Source of the DNA: Brachionus manjavacas | Lineage: Eukaryota; Rotifera; Eurotatoria; Ploima; Brachionidae | Reading direction: 5' to 3' | NCBI GenBank assembly: GCA_019054805.1 | Contig: JAHQIY010000001.1 | Location: 7,826,501 to 7,890,500 of the forward strand | DNA length: 64,000 bases | Part shown: in pieces, positions 47,906-58,991 of the stretch | Layout of the letters: each line of letters begins with the position of its first letter | How positions within the stretch are numbered: position 1 is the first letter of the stretch | The notes under the pieces: model-generated | What the model saw: the letters and a program-made list of their open reading frames with translations, nothing else | The model's database searches: none | Told to the model about the DNA's origin: nothing | Program-made: the position numbers and the translations under genes

Positions 47906-48049
47906 ACTATTCAATTTTTTTCCTTCCAAAAATAGATTATTTTGGATTCCATCTAAAATTTTTTGATATTTTTATTTAAAAAAAAAGTATTGTCCTTTTT
48001 CGTAGAAGCTCTACATTTAAATTTTATATTTTATATTTTATTTTATATT

Positions 48050-48105
48050 TTAATCCGAAGGAGCTTTAGCTCGTCACAGATATAAAAGTATAGAAATAAA
48101 TTATA
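48050..48105 (+). repeat. LINE 3'-tail stem-loop copy 7
   Basis: CCGAAGGAGCTTTAGCTCGT then CACAGATATAAA: a plus-oriented, diverged member of the tail family, preceded by TATTTTATATTTTA repeats and no LINE body. Confidence 0.6.
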
Positions 48106-48305
48106 CTGAAGCTCAATTAAATTTCAAAGAATCTAAAAATCTTTTTTTATTATTATTTATTTCAATAAAGAAATTACGCCAGATTCGGCATTTAAAAAAT
48201 AATGTAGATATATAATGAAAGAAATTATTTTTTTTTAAAAGATAGAGACAAATAAAAAAAATAATAATTAAACATCAAATTTTGACAAAAATATTTAAAA
48301 AAGAA

Positions 48306-49564
48306 TTAAATTTTTATACTAGATTTTAAGGATGATGAGAAAGGATTTCTTGAGTTCTTAATTGAGTTTAATTTTCTCGAAACTACTGAACTAAAAAAGT
48401 TCTTATATCCCTTTCGGAGAGTAGAGCTAAAATAAGCATAATAAAACGCATTGAGAGAAGAATTCATATGAGCGAAAGCAATAGTTATTACCATAGCTGA
48501 TGGATGAAGCATATCGTTATGGTCGATTATGTAGATTAATCCAAAAGGCATCCAGCAAACAAAAAAAGTAATGAATGATGCAAAAAGACTTTTAGCAAGC
48601 TGAATTTGCTTTTTATTGGCATTGCAGCCAATTTTCCCACTATATTTTGAGACAAAAATAAAAACTTTAAAATAGCAGAAAAAAATGAACAAACACGGAA
48701 TTAAAACATAGCAGAATATATAGAAGAATCCAAATTCTTGGCTCTGGGTTCTATCGGTCATACAAGATAACACTTTTTTGTCATAGTCGTAGCCTCCCCA
48801 TCCTTTTTTTTAAATTAAAAAAATTTAATTTATTTTTGTTTTAAAGAAAAAAAAAACTCAACCCGAAAGATTTGGTGTTCCCAGAGCTATGCCACCAAGC
48901 CATGGCAGAATACAAAGAAAAATTGTTTTCTTTTTGCTGAAAATTCTTGAATAAAAATGATCGTGACAGATTTTAATGTATCTAAATTGATAATAACTTG
49001 ATTTAATGAATTTTTTTTATTATTTTAATAAATATTTACCGATTTAAAGCCAAAAGAGCAATGTTTAGAAGAGAAGATCCACAAAATATAAGACAAACAA
49101 ATCCAATAATTGTGCACAAAGGTTTTCTGTTGAGAAAAAAAGTTTCTCCAGCCAAAACTCCTATGTTAAAACAAATTTATATTAGTTTAAAAAGTTAACA
49201 AAGAATTTACCAATAATATTAAATATGTTGATAAATGAACTAATTAACAAATCTGCGGAGCTGAGATTTACTATGATCCAATAATTTGGTGAATGAAGTT
49301 CTTTGCTAAACATTATTGCCAAAATTGTGAGGGAATTACCTTAGAAAAATTCATCAATAAAATAAAAAATCAAAATTGTATATTTTTACCAAAAAAGCCA
49401 AAAATTGTTCCTAATATAATAACAATTAAAAACACAATATATAAATGTATGTCTTTTTGGATGAATTTAATTCCACCATATTCTACTTCATTATTGAATG
49501 AAGCATTAAAATTAAAAAAACTATCGTTTGAATATATTTTATGAATCAAATGATGAAGAAACAT
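48306..49564 (-). CDS. Melatonin-receptor-like GPCR, paralogue A
   Basis: Five exons: 49390-49564, 49211-49339, 49040-49160, 48863-48981, 48306-48802; 346 residues, all joins in phase. Seven hydrophobic segments are visible. TM1 ends in GN, and TM2 contains NLSSADLLISS. TM3 ends NIALLALNRYIKICH, that is, NRY in place of DRY plus the ICH typical of melatonin receptors. ECL2 contains YDYDKKVLTCMTDRTQSQEF, TM6 FFVCWMPFGLIYIID, and TM7 NSSLNAFYYAYFSS, that is, NAxxY in place of NPxxY, again the melatonin-receptor form. TM7 has no retinal-binding Lys, so it is not an opsin. The ligand is unknown. Exons 3-4 and their introns are nearly identical to paralogue B while the ends are diverged. Confidence 0.83.
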
Positions 49565-51059
49565 TTTAATCTTTAAAAAATAATCGTTTTAAGTGTTTAA
49601 ATAAAGGGCTTAAAAAAATTCTTATTCTTTTTTCAAAATATCCAGATTATAAATGGGACTAATTTTTAAAATTAATTTTCAAGAATTTCGGAAACCAGAT
49701 TCTTTAAAACGGATAGACGTTTTCAAAAATTAAGCAATCAATTTTTTATCCAACTTCGCTAATTAAGAGTTCGACTTAATGGCATGTCTTAATTTCTATA
49801 TATGATAATTAGCTCTATGTATTAATATCCAATGTTACTTGTAATTAAAAGACTAGATAGATTTTTAAATGATTTTAAGATAAATTTTGAATAATTTAAA
49901 AAAATTAAATAATTTCAATCAATCCTAAAGTCTGATAGATCTCGCACGCAATTCAAAAGCAGTATTCGATTTATTTAACTCCAATCAGTCCAGAATTAAA
50001 AAACTAAGTTTGCGTCCAAGACGGGTCATCTTTGACCAAAGCAAAAAAATTAAAATGTAAAAAATAAATTTTCATATGTTTTTATTGGTGTTTTTAAAAA
50101 TTATCTAAAATAAAAAAAACTTAAAAAATATAGTTTGATTGATAAACGATTAAAAATCAATATTTAAAAAAAAAATTATTAAAAAATATGCTTAGGTCAT
50201 TTTTGACCGACGGATGAGAGTTAAGTTCACACGAAAAAAAATTATTTTTATAAATTATATAATTTTTTCATTTTAAAATAAATAAATATTGAAAAATTTA
50301 TAGATTTGCCTGAGTATTTTTAAGTTCATAGTCTTTAATTGAAAGCTGCATAATTAGCTGAAATTGACAAGCATTTTTTTTTTAATATTTAAAAGGAAAT
50401 CATAATTTTTATTTCTGATGCAGTAAAAGTATTAAGGATATTCTAAAATATTTAAAAAAAATTTATTACTTTTTTAAATTTACGCACTCAACTAATTTCA
50501 ATTTGATTAATAACCTCCATTTTAATCGAAATCTTTTTATTAAGACCTTTTTAGCGAAAATACTGCACGTGTTCGCCATTTTTTTTTTACTTTAATAATT
50601 TTTGACCATTTGTCGTGCCAATTTGTGCCAAAGCTTCTTAAGACACTTTCAAAATTCTTGTTACTCATTAAATAATTATTGATTAGATATAATGTGAGCT
50701 AACCTATTATCCACAATCATAAATGTGCTGACTCCAAAAACTAAATACTTTAAATACAAAAAATAATTTATAGATCTCACATAATTAAAATACTTTTAAC
50801 CATAAGCAAGTACTAAATTTAAATTTTTTGAATTGAAAAGTTAAAAATTGAAAAAAAAGGTTAATAAGATTTGAGGAAATGTACTAAAATGCTACATTTT
50901 TTCGGAGAGCAGTTTTTGTTTCAATTAATAAAATTTGGTGTATTAGAAAATATATTCGTAAAAATTAATAAAATTTTTATTTATAAAATTTATTTATAAA
51001 ATTACGCCAGACCCTGCCATATAAAAAAATTAAAAATATAAATATAAAAAAGAAAAAAA
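49565..51059. other. Gene-free spacer between GPCR paralogues
   Basis: AT-rich. No gene or clear element end was recognised from 49565 to about 51060. Confidence 0.5.
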
Positions 51060-51390
51060 AAATATTAAGAAAAAGTTTCGAAATTGAATTCCTCATAAGA
51101 AAAATCCTGTATAAATTCAATTCCTTCTTTAATTAAGATAGCTACTCCTCCTCCATACTTGTTGCGTGGTTTTGTTACGAACTAATAATTGTGAAAATCA
51201 AAATAAATATTTGCCTCACTCAAATCTATCTTTAATTCATTGAGAAAAACAATCTCCGGACATTTTTGAGCTAAAAAATTTCCTAAGAGATAAACCCTAC
51301 TAGGTAAGTGAAGACAATTACAGTCTGTAATTACTAACCTGTTCTTAAAGGAAAGTTGACTTTATTTTGACTTGATTGTGTTTTTTTATT
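51060..51390 (-). mobile_element. LINE ORF2 endonuclease 5' fragment, inverted relative to its tail
   Basis: Closely matches 61320-61640 (start of ORF2 of the minus-strand LINE): shared GAATTCCTCATAAG, CTCCTCCTCCATACTTGTTG and TCATTGAG. On the minus strand it starts close to the ORF2 start and stops after about 100 codons. It is followed within 20 bases by a plus-oriented LINE tail. Confidence 0.8.
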
Positions 51391-51401
51391 ATTTCTTATT
51401 T

Positions 51402-51446
51402 ATTCTGAAGGAGCCCTAGCTCGGTACAGAAAACAAATAAATAAAT
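51402..51446 (+). repeat. LINE 3'-tail stem-loop copy 8
   Basis: TTCTGAAGGAGCCCTAGCTC then GGTACAGAAAACAAATAAAT. Plus orientation, opposite to the adjoining LINE fragment. Confidence 0.75.
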
Positions 51447-51756
51447 ATTTTATCAGTCAATAATTTATTTGTCATCAAATGTAGTCAAATGTATTTCGTC
51501 AGAAGATTTAATCTTTTTTGATAGTAAAATTTAATTTTTTTTTCAATCCATTAATAGATGGCCGTTACTTTTAACATCTTAATTTTTTACCGAATACCGA
51601 CACTTTTTATTTAGGTCTTTCGAGGACATAATTAATTTTAAAATTGTTTTGTGATATTTGATTAGCAGTTAAACATAAGCAATGACAAATTTAAAAAAAA
51701 ATTTCATGATTATTTTTTAAAAATTTTCTTTTTAGTGAAATTTTTTTTTTTATTAT

Positions 51757-51796
51757 TATTTGTTTTCTGTACCGAGCAAGAGCTCCTTCAGAATTA
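51757..51796 (-). repeat. LINE 3'-tail stem-loop copy 9
   Basis: TTTGTTTTCTGTACCGAGCA then AGAGCTCCTTCAGAA. Minus-oriented, 310 bases from copy 8, with no LINE body beyond it. Confidence 0.75.
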
Positions 51797-51936
51797 TACT
51801 TGTAATTAAATAAATATAAAAATTGGTTTTCAAACCAATATCGGTTATAAACATGCTGATTATAAACAATTTTTAAAATATATGCTTAATGACCCCCCCT
51901 CTAAAAATCTTTTTCCTCTGACTTGGTTCTTATTTC

Positions 51937-52752
51937 CAGAGTTGTTTAAAAGTCACAAGTCTCAAGTCTCAAGTCAAGTCCAAGTCAAGACTTTTTTTTT
52001 TTTCTAAAATAAACGGGCTGCCAAAAAAAAGGCAAAAAAATAAAAATTTAAGTCAATTTAATATATTTATTATTTAAAAAAAAATATTTTTTTAATTAAA
52101 AAAATTTTATTTGAAAGTTAAAAAAAAAAAGAAAAAAAAAATTTTATTCCAAAATTTAAAAATAAAAAAAAATTTTATTAAAAAATAAAAAAAAAAAAGT
52201 GAAAAAATTTTTTTTATAAAAATTTAAAAAAAAATAAAAGAAGAAAATAATTTTATTTAAATAATAAATATATTAAATTTACTTAAATTTTTATTTTTTT
52301 ACCTTTTTTTTTGGCAGCCCGTTTATTTTAGAAAAAAAAAAATTTGGTTGTTGGCCAATCACCAACAACTTCCAACTACCAAAAAGTACTAACGGCCAAA
52401 AATTACCAACGACTATAAATACCAAGTACCTACAACTAGTTTCTATTTATTTTTATTTTATCTTTAATTTTTGAATAAAATTTATATTCTTTTTTTTTAA
52501 TTTTTAAATTAAATTATTTTCTTCTTTTATTTTTTTTTTTAAATTTTAAATTAATTTTTTTTAATTAAAAACATTTTTTTTTTTAAATAATAAATTTATT
52601 AAATTGACTTAAATTTTTATTTTTTTACCTTTTTTTTGGCAGCCCGTTTATTTTAGAAAAAAAAAAAAAACTCTTTGGTGGGACTTATTTTTGAAAAAAA
52701 AAATTTAAAAGTCCTGACATGGACTTTTTTTTGGGACTTTTAAACAACTCTG
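51937..52752. mobile_element. hAT-type MITE with 8-bp target duplication
   Basis: Terminal inverted repeats CAGAGTTGTTTAAAAGTC at both ends, and a perfect 8-base direct repeat CTTATTTC directly outside (51929-51936 and 52753-52760). CAGRG-type ends with 8-bp duplications are diagnostic of hAT transposons. Sub-terminal blocks (AAATAAACGGGCTGCCAAAA and AAATTTAAGTCAATTTA) recur in inverted form, with a third copy of the GGCAGCCCGTTTATTTTA block at about 52312-52332. Non-coding; needs a hAT transposase in trans. Confidence 0.88.
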
Positions 52753-53104
52753 CTTATTTCCAAGTACTTTAAACTTGAAACCTCAAAATCTTTTTATATA
52801 TTTTTTTTTTTTTTTTTACTTCTCCTTAAAGGAGGTTAATTCAATTCAATAAATAGATAAATAAACAGTTCAGTTAGATGCTGGTGTAAGAAAAAATATT
52901 AATGGATTGACAAAAAAATTAAATTTTACTTTTGGCATTTAATTTTTAACAAAAAATCCTATCTTATACTTATTTTGCAGTTTTTCTTTTTAAATTGAAA
53001 AATCGCCATTTTCTGATTAGCCGCTTGTACCACTAAAGAGATGTTTTCTTAATCTTTAAAAATAAGCCTTTGGGCTAAATATTTATGTCTTTGTTTAAAA
53101 ATTG

Positions 53105-53535
53105 CTAAAAACTATTACCTAAAGACCTAAACTATGTTGAACGTTGCAAAAAGCTGGGTTTGACCAATCTAAAGGCGAGGCGATTGAGGGGCGATTTGAT
53201 ACAGCAGTTTAAAATTGCAAAAGGAATAGAGCATGTTGAATTTGCCGCACCGACTTCCATTTCTGCGCCAGAGGCAATAGAAGGGCCAGATTGAGACGAG
53301 AATTGGTGAAGAACTGTAATCAACGACATAACTTTTTCTGCAACCGAATTGTCAATGACTGGAACGATCTTAACGACTCCATCATCATCGCCAAAAGTAC
53401 CAACGACTTCAAAAGCAAGCTTGACAAAACAGCAACTTAATTACGGCAAGTGGCTACCACACAGGATGTCGTCACCCATCGCGTTATGCATCATTCTGCA
53501 TGCAAATCGCGACTTGTAGCCTACCCCTTACTACT
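53105..53535 (+). mobile_element. LINE reverse-transcriptase C-terminus with one frameshift
   Basis: The plus strand reads LPKDLNYVERCKKLGLTNLK then ARRLRGDLIQQFKIAKGIEH up to a stop at 53292, then in another frame RRELVKNCNQRHNFFCNRIV and NDWNDLNDS...NDFKSKLDKTAT. This is the same C-terminal module as at 45481-45855 but a different, GC-richer sequence. It ends in a tail with TACTACTAC repeats. Confidence 0.75.
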
Positions 53536-53538
53536 ACA

Positions 53539-53591
53539 GCAGCAAGAACTACTTCTACTACTATAATAGTAGTAGTAGTAGTTCTTGCTGC
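53539..53591. repeat. Near-perfect 26-bp palindrome made of LINE tail sequence
   Basis: GCAGCAAGAACTACTTCTAC with CTACTAT on one side and AATAGTAGTAG...TTCTTGCTGC on the other: arms of about 26 bases with one mismatch and essentially no loop. It sits exactly at the 3' end of the LINE fragment. Confidence 0.85.
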
Positions 53592-54631
53592 GACACCTAA
53601 CATGTAGATTGTCTAAGCCCATCACCGCCTATTTTATCTCGCTTTTTGTGAATATAAATTTTTCTACCTTTAAAGAATTTTTCAATATATACCAGATAGA
53701 CAGATAATATAAGCAGAGGTAATTTTGGGAACATAGATTATTTAGAAGTAACAGAAAAAAAATTAAGCATAGCTTTTTAACAATCAAAAGACTGAAGTGT
53801 GTTTTTCGAATTTTTTTCATACTTTTTTTGATCATTGCAAATTTTTATAAATTTTTTAATTTTTCAATTAAAATAAGCAAAAACAATGTAATTTTTGCTT
53901 CAAATAAAATTGAGCTGTTGCTTTGCTCAATTTTTAAGTTCATAAGTACCAAACAAATTGATTGTTTATTAATTTTGAATACTTATATTTATTTGAAATA
54001 AAAAGTTTTTGTATATAAAAGATTAGCGATAAAGAAATGAATGAACTTAGAAGAGAGATTGGAAACGATGGTCTTAGTATGAAAACTAGAAGAAATATGA
54101 AAAATTTACTAACGGATGGCCAAAAATGGTTTTCCAAAATTTCAGAAAGAAAGTGTGAATTTATCTAGTTTTCAGAAATAATAAGCTCTTTTTATAAATT
54201 TTTTTTGGCATGTTCTAGACTCACTATTGAACAAAGTCCTCAGTAATAATGAAACTTTGAAACTTCCGCTAGTTCAATGCAAACAATAGCATTTTGGAAT
54301 TAATTGAAGTTATAAAGTTAGAATCTTAATAAGTTTTTTTTTTCAATAAAAAAAAATTGCTTTTTTATTTTAATGTATTTTTTAATCCTTTGTTTAAAAG
54401 TTTATTTTGTGTTTAAATAGCTTTCATTTTTTATAAAAAAATGTCATTAGTTTGAAATTGGATTTCTATTTAATTAAGTGTTGAATAATTAATGTTTAAT
54501 CTTAATAATTGGGGAACTTTTTTAATATTTGGGATAAGATTAAAAAATTAGGGGTATTTTATTAAAATACTATAGTATTGGAACTAAATTTCTCTTTTAA
54601 AAAAATTAGATAAATTTATATTGTTCATCAT
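53592..54631. other. Gene-free spacer
   Basis: 3' flank of GPCR paralogue B. The open frames at 53629 and 53940 are low-complexity. No element recognised. Confidence 0.5.
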
Positions 54632-55877
54632 CTAGCTTTTTACATGAGACGTGTGATAAATCTTAGTGCTTTTGACTAAATTGAAGCTAGACGGCAACAG
54701 TGAAAGAATAAACATGTAATAGCCACGTCGCAATGTCGAACTAAAATAGGCATAATAAAAGGCATTAACTGAGGAATTAATGTGGGCAAAAGCAGTTGTA
54801 ATAACCATAGCTGCTGGATGAAGTATATCGTTATGGTCGATTATGTAGATTAAACCAAATGGTATCCAGCAAAAAAAATAGGTAATGAATGAAGCGAAAA
54901 GGCTTTTGGCAAGCTGAATTTGCTTTTTATTAGCATTGCAGCCAATTTTTCCACTATATTTTGAAACAAATAAAAATATTTTTACATAGCAAATAAATAT
55001 GAAAATGCATGGTGTCAAAACGTAGAAAAATATGAAGAAGAAACCGAATTCTTGACTCTGGGTTCTATCGGTCATACAAGTTAATACTTTTTTGTCATAG
55101 TCGTAGCCTCCCCATCCTTTTTTTTTTAAATTTAAAAAAATTAAATTTATTTTTGTTTTAAAGAAAAAAAAAAAACTCAACCCGAAAGATTTGGTGTTCC
55201 CAGAGCTATGCCACCAAGCCATGGCAGAATACAAAGAAAAATTGTTTTCTTTTTGCTGAAAATTCTTGAATAAAAATGATCGTGACAGATTTTAATGTAT
55301 CTAAATTGATAATAACTTGATTTAATGAATTTTTTTTATTATTTTAATAAATATTTACCGATTTAAAGCCAAAAGAGCAATGTTTAGAAGAGAAGATCCA
55401 CAAAATATAAGACAAACAAATCCGATAATTGTGCACAATGGTTTTCTGTTGAGAAAAAAAGTTTCTCCAGCCAAAACTCCTGATTAAAATATTTAAAATC
55501 AAATTTTTCAATTTTTTAAATTACCAATTGAATAAAAACCATTGATTAATGAGCTAATTAGGAAATCGGCAATGCTTAGGTTCACAATGATCCAATAGCT
55601 GGGTGCATTTAATTCTTTGTTAAAAATGATTGTCATTATCGTGAGTAAATTACCTTGGGAAAAAATGTAAATGAAAGTATTTAAATTAATAATAATTACC
55701 CAAAAAGCCGAAGCATATTCCAAAAAAATTTAAAACCAAAAAAGCTATGTAAAGTACAAGATCATTTTGGATGAAGTTAATCCCTCCATAACTAATTACA
55801 GAGTCAAATGATTCATTCAGATTAAAAATACTCAAATTTGAAGAAGATATTTTGTGGATTAAATGATGAAGAAACAT
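54632..55877 (-). CDS. Melatonin-receptor-like GPCR, paralogue B
   Basis: Five exons: 55700-55877, 55525-55653, 55359-55479, 55182-55300, 54632-55116; 343 residues, with exon structure and phases identical to paralogue A. TM1 IAFLVLNFFGICFGFLGN; TM2 NLSIADFLISSLING; TM3 ends LLALNRYIKICH; TM5 FFFIFFYVLTPCIFIFICYV; TM6 YFFCWIPFGLIYIID; TM7 INSSVNAFYYAYFSSTLRRG. NRY and NAxxY (not DRY/NPxxY) place it with melatonin-type class A receptors; a Cys in TM3 (PLCTIIG) and one in ECL2 (VLTCMTD) can form the usual disulphide. Same strand as A and about 5 kb upstream of it in gene orientation, so a tandem duplicate. The cytoplasmic tail differs from A (KSTKIYHTSHVKS end). Confidence 0.83.
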
Positions 55878-57529
55878 TCTTGATATTAAAAATAAAAACG
55901 TTTTTTTTCTTATTTATTAATTTTAGGTTTTTAATTTTTTTTAATAAAAGAACATCATTTCCTTTTTATGTTTAAAAAAATTATCTTAATTATAACAGTA
56001 ATTAATTTTTAAACAAGACGACATTCTAACTGAAAATAATATAATTTCCTTTTAATGTTTGGAAAAATTCTAAATATCTTGATCTAAATATAAATATACT
56101 AGCAATTTATTTTCAAAAATCTTCATTGTTTAAAAATGATGTTTGACTCATAATTTACTAACTTTTTATATTTTCTAATGAATAAATTATTATCTCCTTC
56201 AGCCAAGAAGTTAACTTAAACCTTTGATTGCTTAAAAACTAAAATTTAAAATTTTTCAAGATCTTTTACTTTAAATGTAATGCGTCATTTAAATCAATTG
56301 AAAATTTATTGAAAAGTTCTATTCAATCGAAATTTCCAAATAAATAATTAAATCGCTTAAATTTAAAATGCAAAATTTTTCATAAATTCACAAAATTTTA
56401 ATCAAAGTTCACATAAAACAAATAAATTAACAAATTAAAATTTAAGTTACTTAAACTTTTATACAAATTTAAACTTACATTAAAATATAAAAAGAGATTA
56501 ATTAATTTTTGAAAATTCAAAATTTTTATTTTTTTCACATATATATATTTAAAATAACTTAAGTTTTAAAATGGTTGAACTTGAGTTAAAATCTTCTACA
56601 TGTTTAAAAGAATTGTATAAAAGGCCAAAAAAAGACTAAATTGTGAATCGATATAATTTTAGAATATAACAATTATTCTATTAAAATTAGATATTCTTAG
56701 ATTTGTTCTAAGGGTATGATCAAGATCTTTAATTTAAAATGAAAAAAATGAATTGTTTATTATCAACTTTTGGATGTTTTTTTAAAGAGTGATATTTTTT
56801 TTTAAATAAAATAATTATAAAATAATGAATTTAAGAATGGATTCATTTATTTGAAAATTCAAAAGTGAAGAAAATTATTTTCTAAAAGAAACTAAATTTA
56901 ATCCTGATAAAATTTATCTTATTATTTAGACATTAATTTAACCTGATACTTTTAATAAAGGAATTTAATCCTAATTAAATTTCTTTAAAAATCATATTTG
57001 TGATTATAAAATTTTATACCATTAGTAAAAAAACTAATGTCTCTTTACATTTTAATCAAAACTATCACAGTTTGATTCGATATTTTATGGTTGAAGATAA
57101 GTTATTAGATTTGATTATGAGATTAAATAAATGAAATGATTTCATTCGTTTACTTGTTAAAATTTTCTCTTTTTTTTACTCTAGTTTTTACTTTAGCCGG
57201 AAAAAAGTTAAGAGATACCTAAATAATAATAAAACAATATATTTTAAATCAATAAATACTAACCAGATACATATTTGCGTCATTATTAACTTTTTTTTGA
57301 AAAATTGTTTTCTGAAATTAAAATAAATATTTCATTGATTACCATATTGGTTTACGGATTTAATTCTGATTAAATTTATCTTAGTATTTAGACATTAATT
57401 TTTCCGGGTACTTTAAAGATAGAATTTTATTATAAGTTAAAGTTATCTTATTATTTAATCCAATTGCATCATTTTTTGACCTAAGTAAAATATTTAATCA
57501 CTTTTAAATTTTCAATTTTTTGCGGTCAA
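55878..57529. other. Gene-free spacer
   Basis: AT-rich DNA upstream of GPCR paralogue B, expected to hold its promoter. No coding potential or element end recognised. Confidence 0.5.
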
Positions 57530-57836
57530 AAGCTCTTGAGAAATCTAAAAATACAACCACGGAACTGAATCTTCTACTTAAAGCTTTAGTGACGATATCT
57601 AAATTTTCCAGTTGGTTACACAAGATTTAGCTTGCATGAAACCATATTGATGGGCTGACAGAAGATTGTGTACCATTAAATGCCTAACCATTTCATCTCT
57701 TATTAGCTTCTCCACTAGTTTTATTTGTATCGACAGCAATGATATTGGATGGTAGTTTTCAGGATTAATTTTTTCTATCTTTCTTCATGTAGACTGGAGT
57801 AACATTTGCATTTTTCCAACACGCTGGAACGGTCAA
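57530..57836 (-). pseudogene. LINE reverse-transcriptase relic cut by a palindromic element
   Basis: The minus strand gives SVPACWKNANVTPVYMKKDR, then IWFHAS and VVVFLDFSRAFDRKKL, corresponding to the 'P..WK.A.V.PvyKKG ... DfskAFD' region of LINE reverse transcriptases. Several stops. Its 5' side ends exactly where the CGGTC-rich palindrome begins. Confidence 0.55.
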
Positions 57837-58262
57837 GACAAACCGGTCCAATACATGGACGGTTTTTTCCGGTCATTTGGTCGGTCAGCTAAGCGGTCTA
57901 TTTTTTGGACCGCCAAAATAAATGGTCTAAAATATACGGGCGGCCAAAATAAAAGCGGTCAAAAAAACGGCCAAATTTTTGACGGTTAGTAACTTAAATT
58001 GAAATTTTTTCGAAATAATGTGTTTAATTTAAAAAAAAATAAATTAAAATGATAATTTAAAAATAAATTTTCTGACCGTCCGCCAAAAAGTTGGCCGGTT
58101 TTTTGGCTGGCCATATATTTAGACCGTTTATTTTGGCGGTCCAAAAAATAGATCGCCTAGCTGACCGGCCAAATGACCGCCCGCTTAAAAGTCGTCCGGC
58201 TAATGCGGACACGGTCACGGTTTCTGAAAATTTTGGCCGGTCAAGTGTCCGCTTGAACGGAT
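57837..58262. mobile_element. GC-rich palindromic element built of CGGTC/GACCG motifs
   Basis: The left arm (about 57836-57925) contains GGTCATTTGGTCGGTCAGCT then CTATTTTTTGGACCGCCAAA. The right arm (about 58120-58200) contains the complement TTTGGCGGTCCAAAAAATAG then AGCTGACCGGCCAAATGACC. More than a dozen CGGTC or GACCG pentamers occur, and short CGGCCAAAA / TTTTGGCCG pairs recur in the loop. GC content is far above the surroundings. The 84-codon frame at 58091-58345 is a by-product of the arm and not a gene. Confidence 0.7.
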
Positions 58263-58608
58263 CCCAACGCTACCAAACATCTTCATCTACTTCTTTATCA
58301 ACTCAAGATTTAGAGACATACGTTATGACCTTAAACGGTAAATAATTTTTTGCAAAACGCTTTATGTTTACGATCGAAAAATTCAAAATTTTTTTTCTTT
58401 AGCTTTAAAAATAGATTTCAAATTAATTTTTTCTCTTTGAGAAATAATCGAAGATTCAATAAAAATGTATTTGAAGAGTTCCAAATTTAACTTTTAATTT
58501 AATTTCAAATGCTAATATCTTGTTAAAATAATATTAAAAAATTTAATCAATTTGATTAATTATATTTAGACTTGTTTTAATTTTTTTAGAAAAAAAATTT
58601 AAATTTTT
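58263..58608. other. Spacer
   Basis: AT-rich; nothing recognised between the palindrome and the LINE 3' end. Confidence 0.4.
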
Positions 58609-58991
58609 TTATTTTATTTATTTGTTTTCTGTACCGAGCTAAAGCTCCTTCAGAACAAATTAAAAATAAAATAAAAAAATAAAATAAAAAAATAAAATAA
58701 AAATAAAATTAAAGTTAATAAAATTAGATAAAAAAAAGAATCAAAATAGAGTAAATAAGCTAAAAAAAATTAAAGTTGAAAAGACATAAATTGGATAAGA
58801 TTGTTTCATGTGGCACATGTTTAAATAGTTCAAGTTTCAGGAAAAAAAGAAGAAATAGTAAGGTAGCAATTACACAATAGAGTTGGGTATTCAATATATC
58901 TTGATTCGAAACCTTCTTTGTATTCTTTCACCAGTCTTTCAACCAATGGAATAGAATGACTCAGTCCTGTCCCAACATATTTCTCGCTCAA

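Noticed and set aside
48306..55877. Possibility that the GPCRs are opsins
   Set aside because: TM7 lacks the retinal-binding lysine; NRY and NAxxY motifs fit melatonin-type receptors better.
58091..58345. 84-codon frame beginning MAGFLAGHIFRPF
   Set aside because: It coincides with the right arm and flank of the CGGTC-rich palindrome; the residues follow from the repeated motif.
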